Shown piece by piece: positions 11,975 to 22,662 of a DNA stretch of 64,000 nucleotides. The DNA is from Eonycteris spelaea (taxonomy: Eukaryota > Chordata > Mammalia > Chiroptera > Pteropodidae), in assembly GCA_003508835.1 (NCBI GenBank), contig PUFA01000077.1, forward strand, positions 8,059,501 through 8,123,500. The letters are read 5' to 3'. A program made the position numbers and the translations under genes. The notes under the pieces are model-generated. The model was not told the DNA's origin. It ran no database searches and saw only the letters and a list, made by a program, of their open reading frames with translations. The number at the start of each line of letters is the position of its first letter. Positions within the stretch are counted from its first letter, which is position 1.

Positions 11975-12075
11975 TTATGACCCCACATTCCAGATATTGA
12001 AACTGAGGCTCCAGAACCAAGAAAACACGGCTTTCCTGCAATGAAGCCAGGTTCAAACTTACGACACTCAGACAG
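11975..12075 (+). mobile_element. MIR SINE, 3' half
   Basis: 'gatattgaaactgaggctcc' and later 'gaagccaggttcaaact' correspond to the 'ggaaactgaggcacagag' and 'gattcgaacccagg' parts of MIR. Confidence 0.6.
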
Positions 12076-12104
12076 CCAACTCCACTTTGCCTAAGCTGAT
12101 GCTA

Positions 12105-12235
12105 GAGACCTGATTCCAGGCTATATGCTGTCCATGTTCCTTTGGGGACTTCCCTGAGCCTAGGCTTGGGTTCCATTATTTCCCATCTGTAAAACAGGGG
12201 GAGGATAGACTAAGACTCCATAGGCTTTTTGTCAG
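12105..12235 (-). mobile_element. MIR SINE remnant
   Basis: 'cccatctgtaaaacagggg' preceded by 'gagcctaggcttgggtt' is the antisense MIR core. Only this part is recognisable. Confidence 0.55.
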
Positions 12236-13490
12236 TGGCTGTTAGCAGTGCAGAAGGAAGAGGTATGCACCTGGGGAGGCTTGCTTTAAGGCTCAGGCAA
12301 TGTCACATGTGAGTCCCCAATAGATTGGGATGCTGCACACAGGCCTGGGCGTGAGAAAAGTGCACAGGGAGGCAGTCACCAGCACAATGCCTTCCAGAGA
12401 CAATTCAACCCAAGGCCAAAGTCCAGTCTAGGGCTGTGAGTAACCAGGTAGGTGTGATAGAAAACGCTGATCCCAAAAGATGTGTGTGGTCACGTTTGTG
12501 TGCAGAGGAAGGCAGACACGCATGCACATGTGTGCACACCTGGAGACAGTCATCAAGACAGTGTCTGTGTGTAGCCAGAGACACAAGAGGCACAGAATAA
12601 GATTCTTTTATATTGCAGATAATATTACCAGAACTCTCGGATTCCCTTACATAGGACTTTGCAGATTATTAAGGTCTTTTACTGGTCAGTTTCCCTCTGT
12701 ATGCATCATATTCCTGGTACAGACAATGCATATAATATATTACATTTTTTTTGGAAAACAGATTCTGTATTTGTAGGCACATCTATATAATATCTATCTG
12801 TATCTATATATTCTTGCTTTTTTCTCAAAAATTTTTTATATATAGACTATTTTTGGAAGTTTTCCCAAAAAGCTGGTAAGTATGGTTGCCTCTGAATAGG
12901 GATCTGAGTGTCAGAGGTAGGAAAGAAAATAACTTTGCATAACATCTTCTTTCAAAATATTTGCATCTTTTAATGTGATATAGATTTCTTACTCACAATA
13001 AACTGGGGGAAAAAATGATGGTTAAGCATCTGTCTTACACGTGGTTTCTGAATTGGTTTCTCTGAGCACATGATCATTTCTGAATGTGAATAACTCTTGA
13101 AGTATTTATGACGTGGTTAGAGGAATTTTCTGGTTAGTGGAAAGACTTGGACAGTAAAGGACACTTGGAGCTGGGGAGGATGGAAATGCTCTAGAGAGGA
13201 GGGAAACTCTTTCCACCTCAGCAGGAAAGGCCAGATCAAACACCGGCTAGTGAGAGGTGTCAGTAATTCCCATAAAGCAGTTAAGAAATAGGCTAGGCTC
13301 TTCACCGTGACACAGGGATGAAGTAGGAGTATCTAGGAATTTTGGAAGATTTGAACCAGACTTACGAAACTCTCTTTTATTTCTGAAGATAAGATAGCAG
13401 TGAATCCCAAACGTTTGTTGCTGGACGGACGGACGACCACAGAGCTGTGATGCAGACTTTGAAAGGAGAACTTTGGGCCCGGGCAGTGGC
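12236..13490. other. Unique sequence with an AT-rich patch
   Basis: Nothing coding was recognised. Positions 12770-12850 are AT-rich with short TATCTATA-type repeats. A frame at 12480-12776 (98 codons) has no supporting signal. Confidence 0.45.
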
Positions 13491-13630
13491 CAGGCATTTC
13501 AGGTCTTGTCTCACTTCATCTTTAAACAGTCTTATCAGGTAATATCCTTTTTTACCTATGAAGAAATCAAGGCCCCAAGGAGTTAGGGGTCAATCAACTC
13601 GCCCAGATGTTACAGATAATATGGCAGAAT
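13490..13630 (+). mobile_element. MIR SINE, 3' half
   Basis: 'ttacctatgaagaaatcaag' followed by 'gccccaaggagttag' and 'ctcgcccagatgttacag' keeps MIR order ('acagatgaggaaactgagg', 'cccaaggtcacacag'). Confidence 0.6.
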
Positions 13631-13689
13631 CACAACATGACACTAAATTCTCTTTGATTTAAAATCTTGGGGTCTACCCAACACTGCCT

Positions 13690-13693
13690 AGGG

Positions 13694-13744
<51 letters not shown>

Positions 13745-13800
13745 GGAGGGAGGGAGGGAGGGAGGGAGGGAGGGAGAGAGAGAGAGAGAGAGAGAGAGGG
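13690..13800 (+). repeat. (GA)n-(GGGA)n-(GA)n polypurine tract
   Basis: This is a run of 111 purines without a pyrimidine. It has an A run, (GA)20 at 13701-13740, eight GGG runs spaced by single A at 13744-13774, and a second (GA)n run. The GA-GGGA-GA order gives near mirror symmetry, which is the sequence requirement for an intramolecular triplex. The GGG runs also meet the usual G-quadruplex pattern on the + strand. The open frames over it (13630-13845 on -, 13667-13849 on +) are low-complexity artefacts. Confidence 0.97.
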
Positions 13801-13861
13801 CGCGTCTGAGAGCACAGAGGTAAATATTCCACCAGCAATTAGCAAGTAATTAACCTAAGGT

Positions 13862-13987
13862 AATGGTTTTCGAACACTGGCTAAATCAGAACCACCTGCA
13901 GGGCTTGTGAAATCACCTATTGCCAGCCGCACCTCCAGGGTTTCATATTCAGTAAGTTTGGGCCAGGGCCTGATAATTTGCATTCTA
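13862..13987 (+). mobile_element. MER5A-like hAT-Charlie element
   Basis: 'aatcagaaccacctgcaggg' then 'cttgtgaaatcacc', 'gccgcacctccagggttt' and 'ctgataatttgcattctaac' follow MER5A order on the + strand. The right end meets the L1 fragment that follows. Confidence 0.85.
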
Positions 13988-14090
13988 ACACATATGACAG
14001 ATTATTGAATTGTACACTTGAAACCTATATGATTTTATTAACCGATTGCAATATAAATAAATAATAAACAAACAAACAAACAAATAAAAG
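13988..14090 (+). mobile_element. Short L1 3' fragment with A-rich tail
   Basis: Positions 13988-14043 contain 'ttgtacacttgaaacctata' and 'tgattttattaacc', which I recognise as the 3' end of a Laurasiatherian or bat L1. A tail of AAAT/AAAC units follows to 14090. The inverted partner is at 15363-15418, 55 of 56 positions identical. It is 5'-truncated to almost nothing. Confidence 0.7.
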
Positions 14091-15205
14091 TGGCGACACC
14101 ATTAGAACTGGCAAATGTTTCCTGACTGGACAGAAGGGGTGCCTGTGACCTGCCTCAGGGCACCAAGACAATTGGGATCCGGTTCCACCAATTAATGGAG
14201 AGTTTCTGAGTGGTAGCTGTGTCTAGCAGTTTCTGAAATAGGCCAGTGCTATACCAGCTAAGACCCCTGGGAAGTGGGAGCAAACTCACAGTCTCCAGCA
14301 GCAGGGAGGCAGGACACACAGTATCACCATGGCTACCCAGCAGAGCCTGCCTCAAAGCCTTTCAGGAATCTCTGCTATTTGTGGAAACCGGATAGCATTC
14401 CCCCAAAGACTGGCATCCCTACTTTCTCATGCACTTTTCACGATTACCTCTCTTTACGTTCTCTCCCTCCAATTAGAAAGGCGAGAGGGGACCCTTCCAC
14501 TCCACTCACGCTGGGGATCCTCAGTGACGCTCTGCTGGAATGCCTCCGTCAGAGGCAGTGCAGAGCAGAGAGCATCCTAGCAATTTCCATTCGCCACAAA
14601 TCCCATATGTTCAGAAATCACAATGTAGACTGTCATCAGCATGCTCTTAAATTCCCAATGGGATTGAGGCAAAAATAGACCCCCATTGATACGTGACTGC
14701 TGTGCCAGTTAAGGTCTCTCTTCTTTTGTTTTCTGCATTCTGTTTTCCCAATCTCAGGGGAGGTGAGTGACCGGAAAATGTAATCGTTATTGTACACCAG
14801 CCACAAAGAACACCCAGTCACTTCCCACTGGGGACAGCAGTGGATGTTATTAGTCTGTACTTTTTCAAAGAAAATATAAGGGAAATATGTAGATCGGTTG
14901 AATAAAGTAATGCTTTGGAAAACTATAGAAGCTAAATTTAAACTCACTTAAATTCTTATTAAACCAGATTTCGCCAAACAACTGACAAAAAAACAAACAA
15001 AAATCATCCCAAAACAAAGTCTGTGAGGTTTTCTGTTCAAAAAGTCCCTAACTCTGTTTGAGCACATATATTTCTGGTTTCTAGCCAGTTCATCTCCATT
15101 ACTCCAGAAGAGACGCTACTTTATTTTTAGGGTGATGTCTTCGAACTTACTCCTGCAACCTCTGTCCGAACACGAACTTCTAGTGGGAACTACCGATAAT
15201 AGAAT
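14091..15205. other. Unique non-coding sequence
   Basis: Overlapping open frames at 14274-14678 (134 codons) and 14329-14580 on + and 14636-14947 on - were inspected. None has recognisable domains, exon-like boundaries or an mRNA-copy signature. An A-rich patch (AAAC units) is at 14985-15002. Confidence 0.45.
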
Positions 15206-15362
15206 GTCACCGACATTCTATTAGCCTCAGGACAGGCATCTGACTCACAGCAGACCAACCAGAGTTCTTCTCGGTGACTTTCAGAATAGAATTAAGGGGA
15301 AAAAGACCCTTTTCCCTCTGGGTGGGAAGCTGAGAAAGTGATTCTTGGAGCTGAGGGCAATT
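15206..15362. mobile_element. Possible old interspersed repeat, family unresolved
   Basis: 'gcatctgactcacagcag' and 'accaaccagagttcttctc' followed by 'gctgagaaagtgattcttgg' resemble a common mammalian repeat that I cannot name. It is broken on its right by the L1 fragment at 15363. Confidence 0.35.
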
Positions 15363-15445
15363 GGTTAATAAAATCATATAGGTTTCAAGTGTACAATTCG
15401 ATAATCTGTCATATGTGTATCGCACTGTGTGTTCGCCCCCGAGGT
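15363..15445 (-). mobile_element. Short L1 3' fragment, inverted partner
   Basis: The reverse complement of 15363-15418 equals 13988-14043 except for one base. The sequence goes on ('gcactgtgtgttcgccccc') in the way expected for the antisense of the same L1 3' region. Confidence 0.7.
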
Positions 15446-16004
15446 TAACTGAACGGGTTGTGGTTTGCATTCAAGGGGCTGTTAGTTCTTTTGTTTTGTA
15501 TTCTTTCTTGACATTAGGGTGTCTTCACCAGCAGGATCGCTGAGGAGTCCTGGCTGTGACTTAGGAATCTGAAAACAGTCTGGCTTCCTATATACCCAGC
15601 TCAAAATTCATGCTCCCTTTTCCTCACATTCTTTGGTCGTCTCTCATTCCCTTGGTCCTGGATGGGAATTTATGAGAGACGGTTGGGCCCAAACTGGGAT
15701 TTCTCATTCGATGTGATAGAAAAGCCAAAATGAGAAGGGTAAAATTTAAATCAAGTAAATTGTGCTAAGGTCTATGAGAAGCCACAAGGAGGCTACATGC
15801 TGAGTAGTTAGGTGGGTCACCTGCAGGGTCAATAGTCATGGAAGCATATGTGAGGGTGGGTGAGAATGTTTGGTTCATAGAAAACCGCAATTCCTATACA
15901 TACACAAAAGACAGCATTTAGAATGGTTGGTATTAGGGGATGAATATCAGACCAGGAATGAGAAAATGTGGGCCAATGCGAGTTGAGCATAGAAGGAGGA
16001 TTTG

Positions 16005-16310
16005 TTTCTTCATTCCTTCACTCATTCATTCATTCAGCACTGATGTACTGAATACCCAATTGGAAGATGTCATGCTTGGCACTGGGAAGAGAATAATAAG
16101 CAAAACAGATATGATCCCAACTGATGGAACTTTCAGGAGAGTCAGGCACTCTCCATAAAGGTCACACTCATGAATAAATGGTTATAAACTGAGCGAAATG
16201 CTCTGAAAGAAGGTAACTTGACTGTTATTGGAGTCAGGGAAAACTTCCTACAGGACAGGGCACTTGACCTGAGATCTGAGGGATAACTAGGAGCTGACTA
16301 GGATGAGGGA
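16005..16310 (+). mobile_element. Ancient mammalian interspersed repeat, name uncertain
   Basis: An (ATTC)n start (16012-16036) followed by 'catgcttggcactgggaag', 'ataagcaaaacagatatgat' and 'gtcagggaaaacttcc' is the pattern of a widespread old repeat ('attcattcaacaaatatttat ... tgccaggcactg ...'). Related pieces are at about 16760, 40690, 42590, 43960, 49715, 51975, 58400 and 60690 of this window. Confidence 0.55.
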
Positions 16311-18140
16311 AGAGCCCTGCTGCTCTTGTGACCAGCTCAACTAGCCTCCTCCTGACCACTCTCTTCTATTCCATTGTCCTCTTTACAAGGCCACTCTGTG
16401 ATGGGAGTTCAGCTCTTTTCGGAACAATTGGGACATATAGTGGGTATGATCTGATAACTCCATCCAAAGGGGCTGGCCAGTATCTACAAGCAATGTGGGA
16501 AGGCAAGAGATAATGAAGCTTTATTTCTTGCTTGCTATATCCTCCATCCTCATTTTTCTGACAAACATGTTTTTGTCATTTGTTTGTTTTTTATTTTTTA
16601 TTTTTTAGTGGCTGTGATGTTCCAGACATGGAGGTATAAATTAAACGAAATATGGTATCTGCCTTCACAGATTATGCTAATGCATAAACATATAATTGCA
16701 TAATATACTTCTATGGCAGCCCTTGCTGGGTGATCTGGGGACATCCATGTGTCTGTTCATTCTGTGGTATGTCTTGAGGCCGGCTGTGTGCTAGGGACAC
16801 AGAGGTGAATGAGGAACATGATCTGCCTATAAGACCTCACTTTCTAGTACAGGGGATGACCTGCAAACACAATCCAGTGCAGTGGAGATAGAGGTAACAG
16901 AACTCTTTGAAAGGCAGCGATGTTGAGAGCCTTTGCTTAAAATCTTTTTTGCTTTAGGGAAAGTAGACTTCTTTCTAGTCTATAGTAAAATCAGTTATAG
17001 AAATGTATAGCTGTAGCTATTTTAGCTAAAAAAATTATCTTCACTTAATCTGAGGCCTGAGATGATACATTTCTGTGCTCTGTGGAGGGAACTCCAGTGC
17101 TGTGACACTAAATTAAAGACCATTCAGCTTCTGCGGGAGGAGCAAGATGGACAGACAGCGGCATGCAGGGGTCAGTCCTGCTCAGATGCAAGCGACCTCC
17201 TCTGTTCCCACTCTGAATTCTCCTGGGGTCTAGTGAATGAATTAGACCTTTGGGGATAAAAGTAGCCCTGATTTTCCTTTTGGAATATTACCTGCCCTGG
17301 TCTATTTGGTTGTTTTAAGATAAGGCTCTGTCCCATTGGGATCCTCTCTTGGTTCAAGTTCAGCCAGGGCAATTAGAGAAAGTCTGGAGGGGCCCTGGAA
17401 GGTGGTTCCCATGCAGGATTTGAATGTGGTACGAAAAGAAAATTAAGTTTTGTTTCTCCTGTCCTGAAGAACGCTCAAGTACTCCTTCCAACTTGTCCCA
17501 CTTCGCGCATTCCTGCCATCTTTTCTTTGCCATTTCTGGTAGCATGTGAACATGCCATTGTGAAGAAAATGTGATTTAAGCTACTACTCACTAAAGTCAT
17601 GGTTCTAGAAAGAATAAGGAGTTTTGGGTGATCAGAGGGGCAGGAAAATAAGGACTCAACTTGTCAAGATGCAGTATGCATAGGATGTCGCATGTGTGAC
17701 AGTGACATGAGCTCTCATAGTCAAAGGGGCTGACTCAGAAATAAGTTGATCCTTAATCTTGGTATTAACAGACCTTCCACATGGTCCTTCTTTCACCTTA
17801 ACTTTCTGTGTGAGCACAAACAAGTAACATTATGTAGATTTCTGTAAATTCTCTGTCTTACTTTGCAGGATTATGTCATAGATTAGCAAAAATATGGGAA
17901 ATGGGTTAAGTCCTTTTGCATAAAGAAGGTAGCCTGCCCTCTTGCTGCTACTTTTGTTTCTGGGTGGGGAGGCTGTCTGGCCTGAAATGGGAGGAAAGGG
18001 TCAGGAAGATCAGGATGGGCAGGAGAGAGACTCTTCCGATAGATCAGTCCTCAAGGTCAGGACATGGAGAAACCTGGCCGGAGGGGAGAGGGCAGCAGGC
18101 CGCTGAAGTGAAAGACTTCAGTGGGAGGCAGCATGGCCAA
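16311..18140. other. Mostly unique non-coding sequence
   Basis: Positions 16760-16890 keep a part ('gtgtgctagggacacagagg') of the ancient repeat described at 16005. Otherwise no family or gene was recognised; short minus frames at 17172-17545 have no support. Confidence 0.45.
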
Positions 18141-18144
18141 GGGG

Positions 18145-18300
18145 ACAAGCACAACCTTGGAGTTCGTGAGTCAGGTGGGTTTGCATCCCGGGTCCACCTA
18201 TCGCTGATGGTGTGAACTTGGATGAGCTGTGTCACCTCCCTGAGGCTCAGTTTCCTCACTCGTTAAGGTGGGTTAATAATACTTTTCTTGGATTATTTGA
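18145..18300 (-). mobile_element. MIR SINE
   Basis: Antisense MIR in order: 'gtttgcatcccgggtccacc', 'gtgtgaacttggatgagctg', 'tgaggctcagtttcctcact', then 'ggttaataatac'. A good copy. Confidence 0.85.
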
Positions 18301-18769
18301 AGTAAATGAAATCATGTATACAAGAGACCTATGACTCTCTTTCTCTTGAAATCTATTTAATTTTTAATTTTTATTTTAAACATCAATTAATGTACCAATA
18401 ATAGGGAGCCAGGGACAGTTCGCAAAGATTCTCTCATTTGCTGAACCAACACCAACAGAAACCAGAACTATTTCCCAACTCTCCTACATTCAAGTGTCAT
18501 GGAGTGACACGACTTCTCTGAAAAATCACATATTCCTATCTCCTTCCACTGGCTTCTGCTGACCCTCTACCTGGAAGGTGGCCCTTCTCACACCCCGTCA
18601 CCATCAACTTGACTTTCCCTGTGTCTGTCCTCCTCCAGACAGGAGATGCCCTGCTAGGCTGTGCCCTCCCTGCAGGCAGCATCTGAGGGTTCATACCAGC
18701 AAACGCGGGCATAGAGCTTCTGGGTTCCAGACGCTGCGTTCTCATGCTCCCTACCTGCTCTCTCGCTGC

Positions 18770-18900
18770 ATCCTCGCAGCCGCCCTATTAGGCATGGCTA
18801 CCCCACCTTACGGATGTAGAAACCGAGGCACCCAAGGTTTTAGCATCTTTACCGAAGGTCTCACAGAAATGAGTGACAGAGTCAGAATTCGAATCTGATC
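18770..18900 (+). mobile_element. MIR SINE, 3' half
   Basis: 'ttacggatgtagaaaccga' then 'ggcacccaaggtttt' and 'gtcagaattcgaatctgatc' match the 3' half of MIR. Part of the 106-codon frame at 18578-18898 is simply this element. Confidence 0.75.
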
Positions 18901-20559
18901 TGATTTAGGAGTCTCCATTCTTCCCCTGTACGCCAGCTGTGTTTGCATTACTAGCTCTGAATATAATCCCTACCCCACGGTTTGTGTTCAGGAAGTGCTT
19001 ATTGAATTAACCGGAATAAACACCCAAGGCTCTACTTAGAAAGTTTTAACTTTGTGGACTATACACCCTCATTTGAAGGAAATGCCGATATAATTAATTT
19101 GCATATGTGAGGCATAGGAGAAAGCCAGGTTTAACATATTAAAGTCACTCTGCTGTTATAATATATAGAACAATTCACGTAGGATCCTTTTTGCATGCAG
19201 ACAATGACCTGACATGGAATAAACACACATTATCACACACAAACTACACAAACCACACGCTCCTTTTTCCTAGGTCGGGACGAGCCGGGATAGTTTGAGG
19301 AATAAGATTATAATATATCTGTGTCCTTGTGAGGAAATTCCAACAACTCACATTCAGAGTGCTGCCTTTGCTGCACAGAGCAGTGAAATAAATATTATCA
19401 TAGCCATTGGACTTGACTGGAGTTTAACCCCAAGGTCACTGGGAGGCCAGAGCTGAACAAGGAAAAGAATGTTGGCCCCCGAGCTGGCTGAGCCTCTGGG
19501 CACACTCACCTCCCTTTATTGGCCTTCCACTTAGCGCTGTGACAGTCTGTACCAGCCCTTACTTAGCAACCCAGCCATGCTTCTCCCCACAGGAAGGGAA
19601 CCTGTCTCCGCCTCCGGCAGAAAAGCACAGGCACCTCCCTGCTTGGCCCTCGTTCCTCCTTGCCCATACAGTCTGGCTCCCCACTCATACAAAAGACTCT
19701 TTCAGAAACTGGTTACCTAGATTTGAACTTTCTAACAAGGCTTTTTTTTTTTTTTTCTCTTTAAGCTCTGCAGCTAAAATGCCAGATCCTGCTGTTGCTA
19801 AGATTAAGGATTTTTCTCCCCTTTTCTCCCTCAGCTCAGTTTCCATTTACTAGGAAAGACCAAGAGCTGGATTACTGTCCCTTTGCCAAACGGAGAGAGG
19901 GTGCTTGAGCTTCTGGGGCTTACTGTGGGGTAGGACATTATTTGGGCTTGTGCTGATAGTCCTTAGTTACTCCTCATGCTCTCACAAAAGTCGCACACGC
20001 TTGTGTTGGTAACTAAGGCCCTACTGAAACCACTCAGCCCTAAGCGCACACAGGAGAACCAGGGAGTTGGGACAAAAGGTAATTTAACATGAATATTTAT
20101 ATACTGTACATACTGCGTGCCATGATCCACTCAGCTTTTCACTTAGCATTTTCTTCCCATTTGCTGTCTTTATTTATTACAAAGTTAAGGCGGTTAGCAA
20201 AATAACACTTTGGGGTAGGTTTGCTTTTTCCTTTTTGGGGGAGGGGGTTTCCTGCTTTCTAATCTATCTCTGGGAAAGTGTGCCAATACAGCAGCAAAAC
20301 TGGTCACTGCTGCCAAACCCCAAGATACTGATGGCATATTGTCCGGAGCTGAGATCTTTGCCCGGCCTTAAGCACTGAGGGCTGAACACAGTGGCTGTGC
20401 GAGCCCTGTGTTTACTGAGCCGGGGCAGCTCATATCCGTCACCATTTAGTGACAGTGATCACCCATTTCTCTGGCTTTCAACGTGGGATTGCAGGTACCT
20501 AACAGGGCAATGTTTCAATGGGAACATTGCTAGAATGTTCACTGGATGCTCACAGTCTC
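18901..20559. other. Unique non-coding sequence
   Basis: No repeat family recognised except a T run at 19741-19756. The frame at 19539-19853 (104 codons) reads through the T run and is not credible. Confidence 0.45.
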
Positions 20560-20930
20560 GAGCTATGGCCCAGCACTGCCACTTACTTGCTCTGCAACAC
20601 TGGGCAAATGCCTACGACATTTTTTTTTTTTTTTAGGGGAGGCAACCCTTTGTTGACCTCACAGATTGCAAGGACCTTGTCAGTTTACAATCCCTTATCT
20701 TTTTTTTTTTTTTTTTTTTTACTTTTTATGCCTGCAGTACCTGGTCTTCCGAGGTGGTCTCCCATCCAAGCACTAACTGGCCCAACCCTGCTTAGCTTCC
20801 GAGATCAGATGGGATTGGGCTTGTTCAGGGGGCATGGCCGTAGACTGCCTATAACATTCTGAGCCTCCATTTCTTTTTCTACAAAACGTTCATAGATGTG
20901 GGTACATGTTAAAATGTGTAAAATGTGAGT
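20560..20930 (-). mobile_element. MIR SINE split by a 5S-derived SINE
   Basis: 'gcccagcactgccacttact' and 'tgctctgcaacactgggcaa' (left part, to about 20621) join with 'taacattctgagcctcca' and 'tttctttttctacaaaacg' (right part, from 20846) to give one antisense MIR. The insert between them is the 5S SINE at 20622-20845. Confidence 0.85.
20622..20845 (-). mobile_element. 5S rRNA-derived SINE, copy 2 (long form)
   Basis: Read on the minus strand, 20845-20726 is close to vertebrate 5S rRNA over all 120 positions: 'gtctacggccatg' start, 'cccatctgatctcggaagct', 'aagcagggttgggcc', 'gcttggatgggagacc'. Box A, the intermediate element and box C are all legible, better than in copy 1. An internal A run, a non-5S tail (about 20698-20646) and a terminal A tail follow. 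The target-site duplication is 13 bp with two differences: 20609-20621 'tgcctacgacatt' and 20846-20858 'tgcctataacatt'. The insertion is inside an antisense MIR. The frame at 20518-20862 is its artefact. Confidence 0.95.
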
Positions 20931-22430
20931 ATGCACTGAGCTGGGCACATGACAGGTTCTAAACTGATGCTGACTCTAATCACACACGTGTGACCCTGAC
21001 AGTAGCCAGGAGGGTGATGAGGGCATCTGTACCCCAGGAGGTTAAGTCCCTTTCCTAATGCACACACCCAATGCGTTTGGACCCAGCCATTTGATCCACA
21101 TTTGTTTCACTCCATAACTTTTGATCTAGTCACAGTAAAACACACCTTAGTATTTCTTGCCACATTTTTACCGGAAGTATTTGAAATCTGGCAAATTTAA
21201 GTTTTGGGCGGGGGGCTTAACCTGGATATGAGTTATAAAAACAGGTAAAAAAGACTCAGGTTTTCCTTTATGCCAGTGCCCGTGTAGAGATTACACACAC
21301 TTTTGAGAAATGTCCCAATATTTTGATTCGTGGCTGAGTTCCTTTTCGGTGAGAGCTACAATTTCCAGCACTTCTAAACCTCACTGTGGCCATCAGGGTT
21401 TTGACAACTGGTTTACAAAGAGTCGCATCTCGAAATTCCAAAGGGGATATCCTGTCCATCTCTGGGTGTCATTTTCCAAGAGAGACATTGGGCATGCCCA
21501 GAGGAGGGTCACCAGGATGGTGAGGGCGGTGAGAACATGTCAAGAGGGACAATTGCTAGATAACGGGTGAGGAGGCCCGTGTGAGAGAGAGATTAAACTT
21601 GACCTTTGAGGCTTCAGACATGTCTTGAGCAACAGGTGGGAGTTACTGGGAGATAGATTGGAGTTTGAATGGAGAGTGCCTGAAACAGTTGGGCAGTAGA
21701 ATGAGCTCTGATGAGGGTGTGTGTTTCCCATCCCTACTGCTGTGCACGATGGACTGAGAAGCCACTTTTAACCATGTTATTTGAAGGATTTATGCATAGA
21801 CAAGAAGATGACTAAGGTCCTTTTCAATTTAAAGATACCATCACTGTAATATATCTGGTACCCATAGATAGTTTTCCAGTAATATCTATTCTCCTTTTTT
21901 CCTCATATTATAACTCCTGATTTTTGATAGACATACGGCCACCCAGCTAGAAACCTCATTTCTCAGTTTCCCTGGCTTCTGAGTGTGACCATGTAGTTGA
22001 ATTCTGGATAATGGAAGGTGACCAGGAATGACGTGTGCCATTTCCAGATTGTCCCCCAAGGATTCGTGGATGAGTGTTCTTTCTGCCTATTCTCTTTCTC
22101 GAAGGTTGAGTTGCAGATGTGATGATGACAGTTAGAAGACACAGCTGGGACCCAGAGCCTGTCTAGCAAGTAGGTGTCTCCTGTGTGTTGATAAAACTCC
22201 TGCCCAGCGTGATGCCTAAAGTGACCCAGGGGCTGTTGTATGTTTGAGGGACACTCATTTGAAGGTCACTGATCAGGTGGGCATCTTAGAAAAGTCACAG
22301 TCTTAGCCTGGCACCTCATCTCAGAGATTAACTGTGGTGTTGTGGGGATTGCAAGGGATGTTAGGAGGTAAAGAAAGAGGACTGTCACTCGCAGGAATAT
22401 AGGTAGGTACGTATGAATTATAATCAACTT
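20931..22430. other. Unique non-coding sequence
   Basis: No repeat or gene recognised. Short frames (for example 21310-21570) overlap on both strands and carry no motif. Confidence 0.45.
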
Positions 22431-22444
22431 GAGTTATTCATTTT

Positions 22445-22662
22445 TAAAAATTATTTATGTCTATAGAATCTGGTCTTCCTAGGTGGTTTCTCATCCACAT
22501 ACTAACCAGGCCTGACCCTGCTGAGCTTCTGAGATCAGGTATTGGGCTTGTTCAGGGTGGCATGGCCGTAGACCATGGGCCATGGCTCCACCAGGGCACA
22601 AATCCAGGACCTTCTGTGTGTAAAGCAGACATGCTAACCACTACACTATGGAACCACATCCA
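22445..22662 (-). mobile_element. Composite tRNA-Val/5S rRNA-derived SINE, copy 3 (short form)
   Basis: Read on minus, 22655-22583 is a 73-nt tRNA-like unit. A 7-bp acceptor stem 'ggttcca'/'tggagcc' pairs completely (one G-U), with discriminator A. The D arm is 'gtgtagtggttagcat' and the 7-nt anticodon loop 'tttacac' gives anticodon TAC, that is valine. A 9-nt joint follows, and then 5S-like sequence from 22573 ('gtctacggccatgcc', 'aagctcagcagggtcag', 'gtggatgagaaacc') to about 22460. A short A/T-rich tail ends the element, without the non-5S tail of copies 1 and 2. A perfect 13-bp target duplication 'agttattcatttt' flanks it at 22432-22444 and 22663-22675. Mixed tRNA/5S SINEs are reported from fruit bats. 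Confidence 0.93.

Noticed and set aside
13630..13849. Ser/Leu-rich and Arg/Glu-rich frames on opposite strands
   Set aside because: Both are direct translations of the GA/GGGA tract.
14274..14678. 134-codon open frame on +
   Set aside because: Another frame is open over the same stretch; no domain, splice signals or homology could be seen.
20726..20845. A real 5S rRNA gene
   Set aside because: The body is good, but it carries a SINE tail, an A-tail and target duplications and lies alone rather than in a 5S array. It is a retroposon.
22583..22655. A functional tRNA-Val gene
   Set aside because: The T arm and box B ('ggatttgtgcc') are degenerate, the lowest pair of the anticodon stem is mismatched, and the unit is fused to a 5S body inside target duplications.
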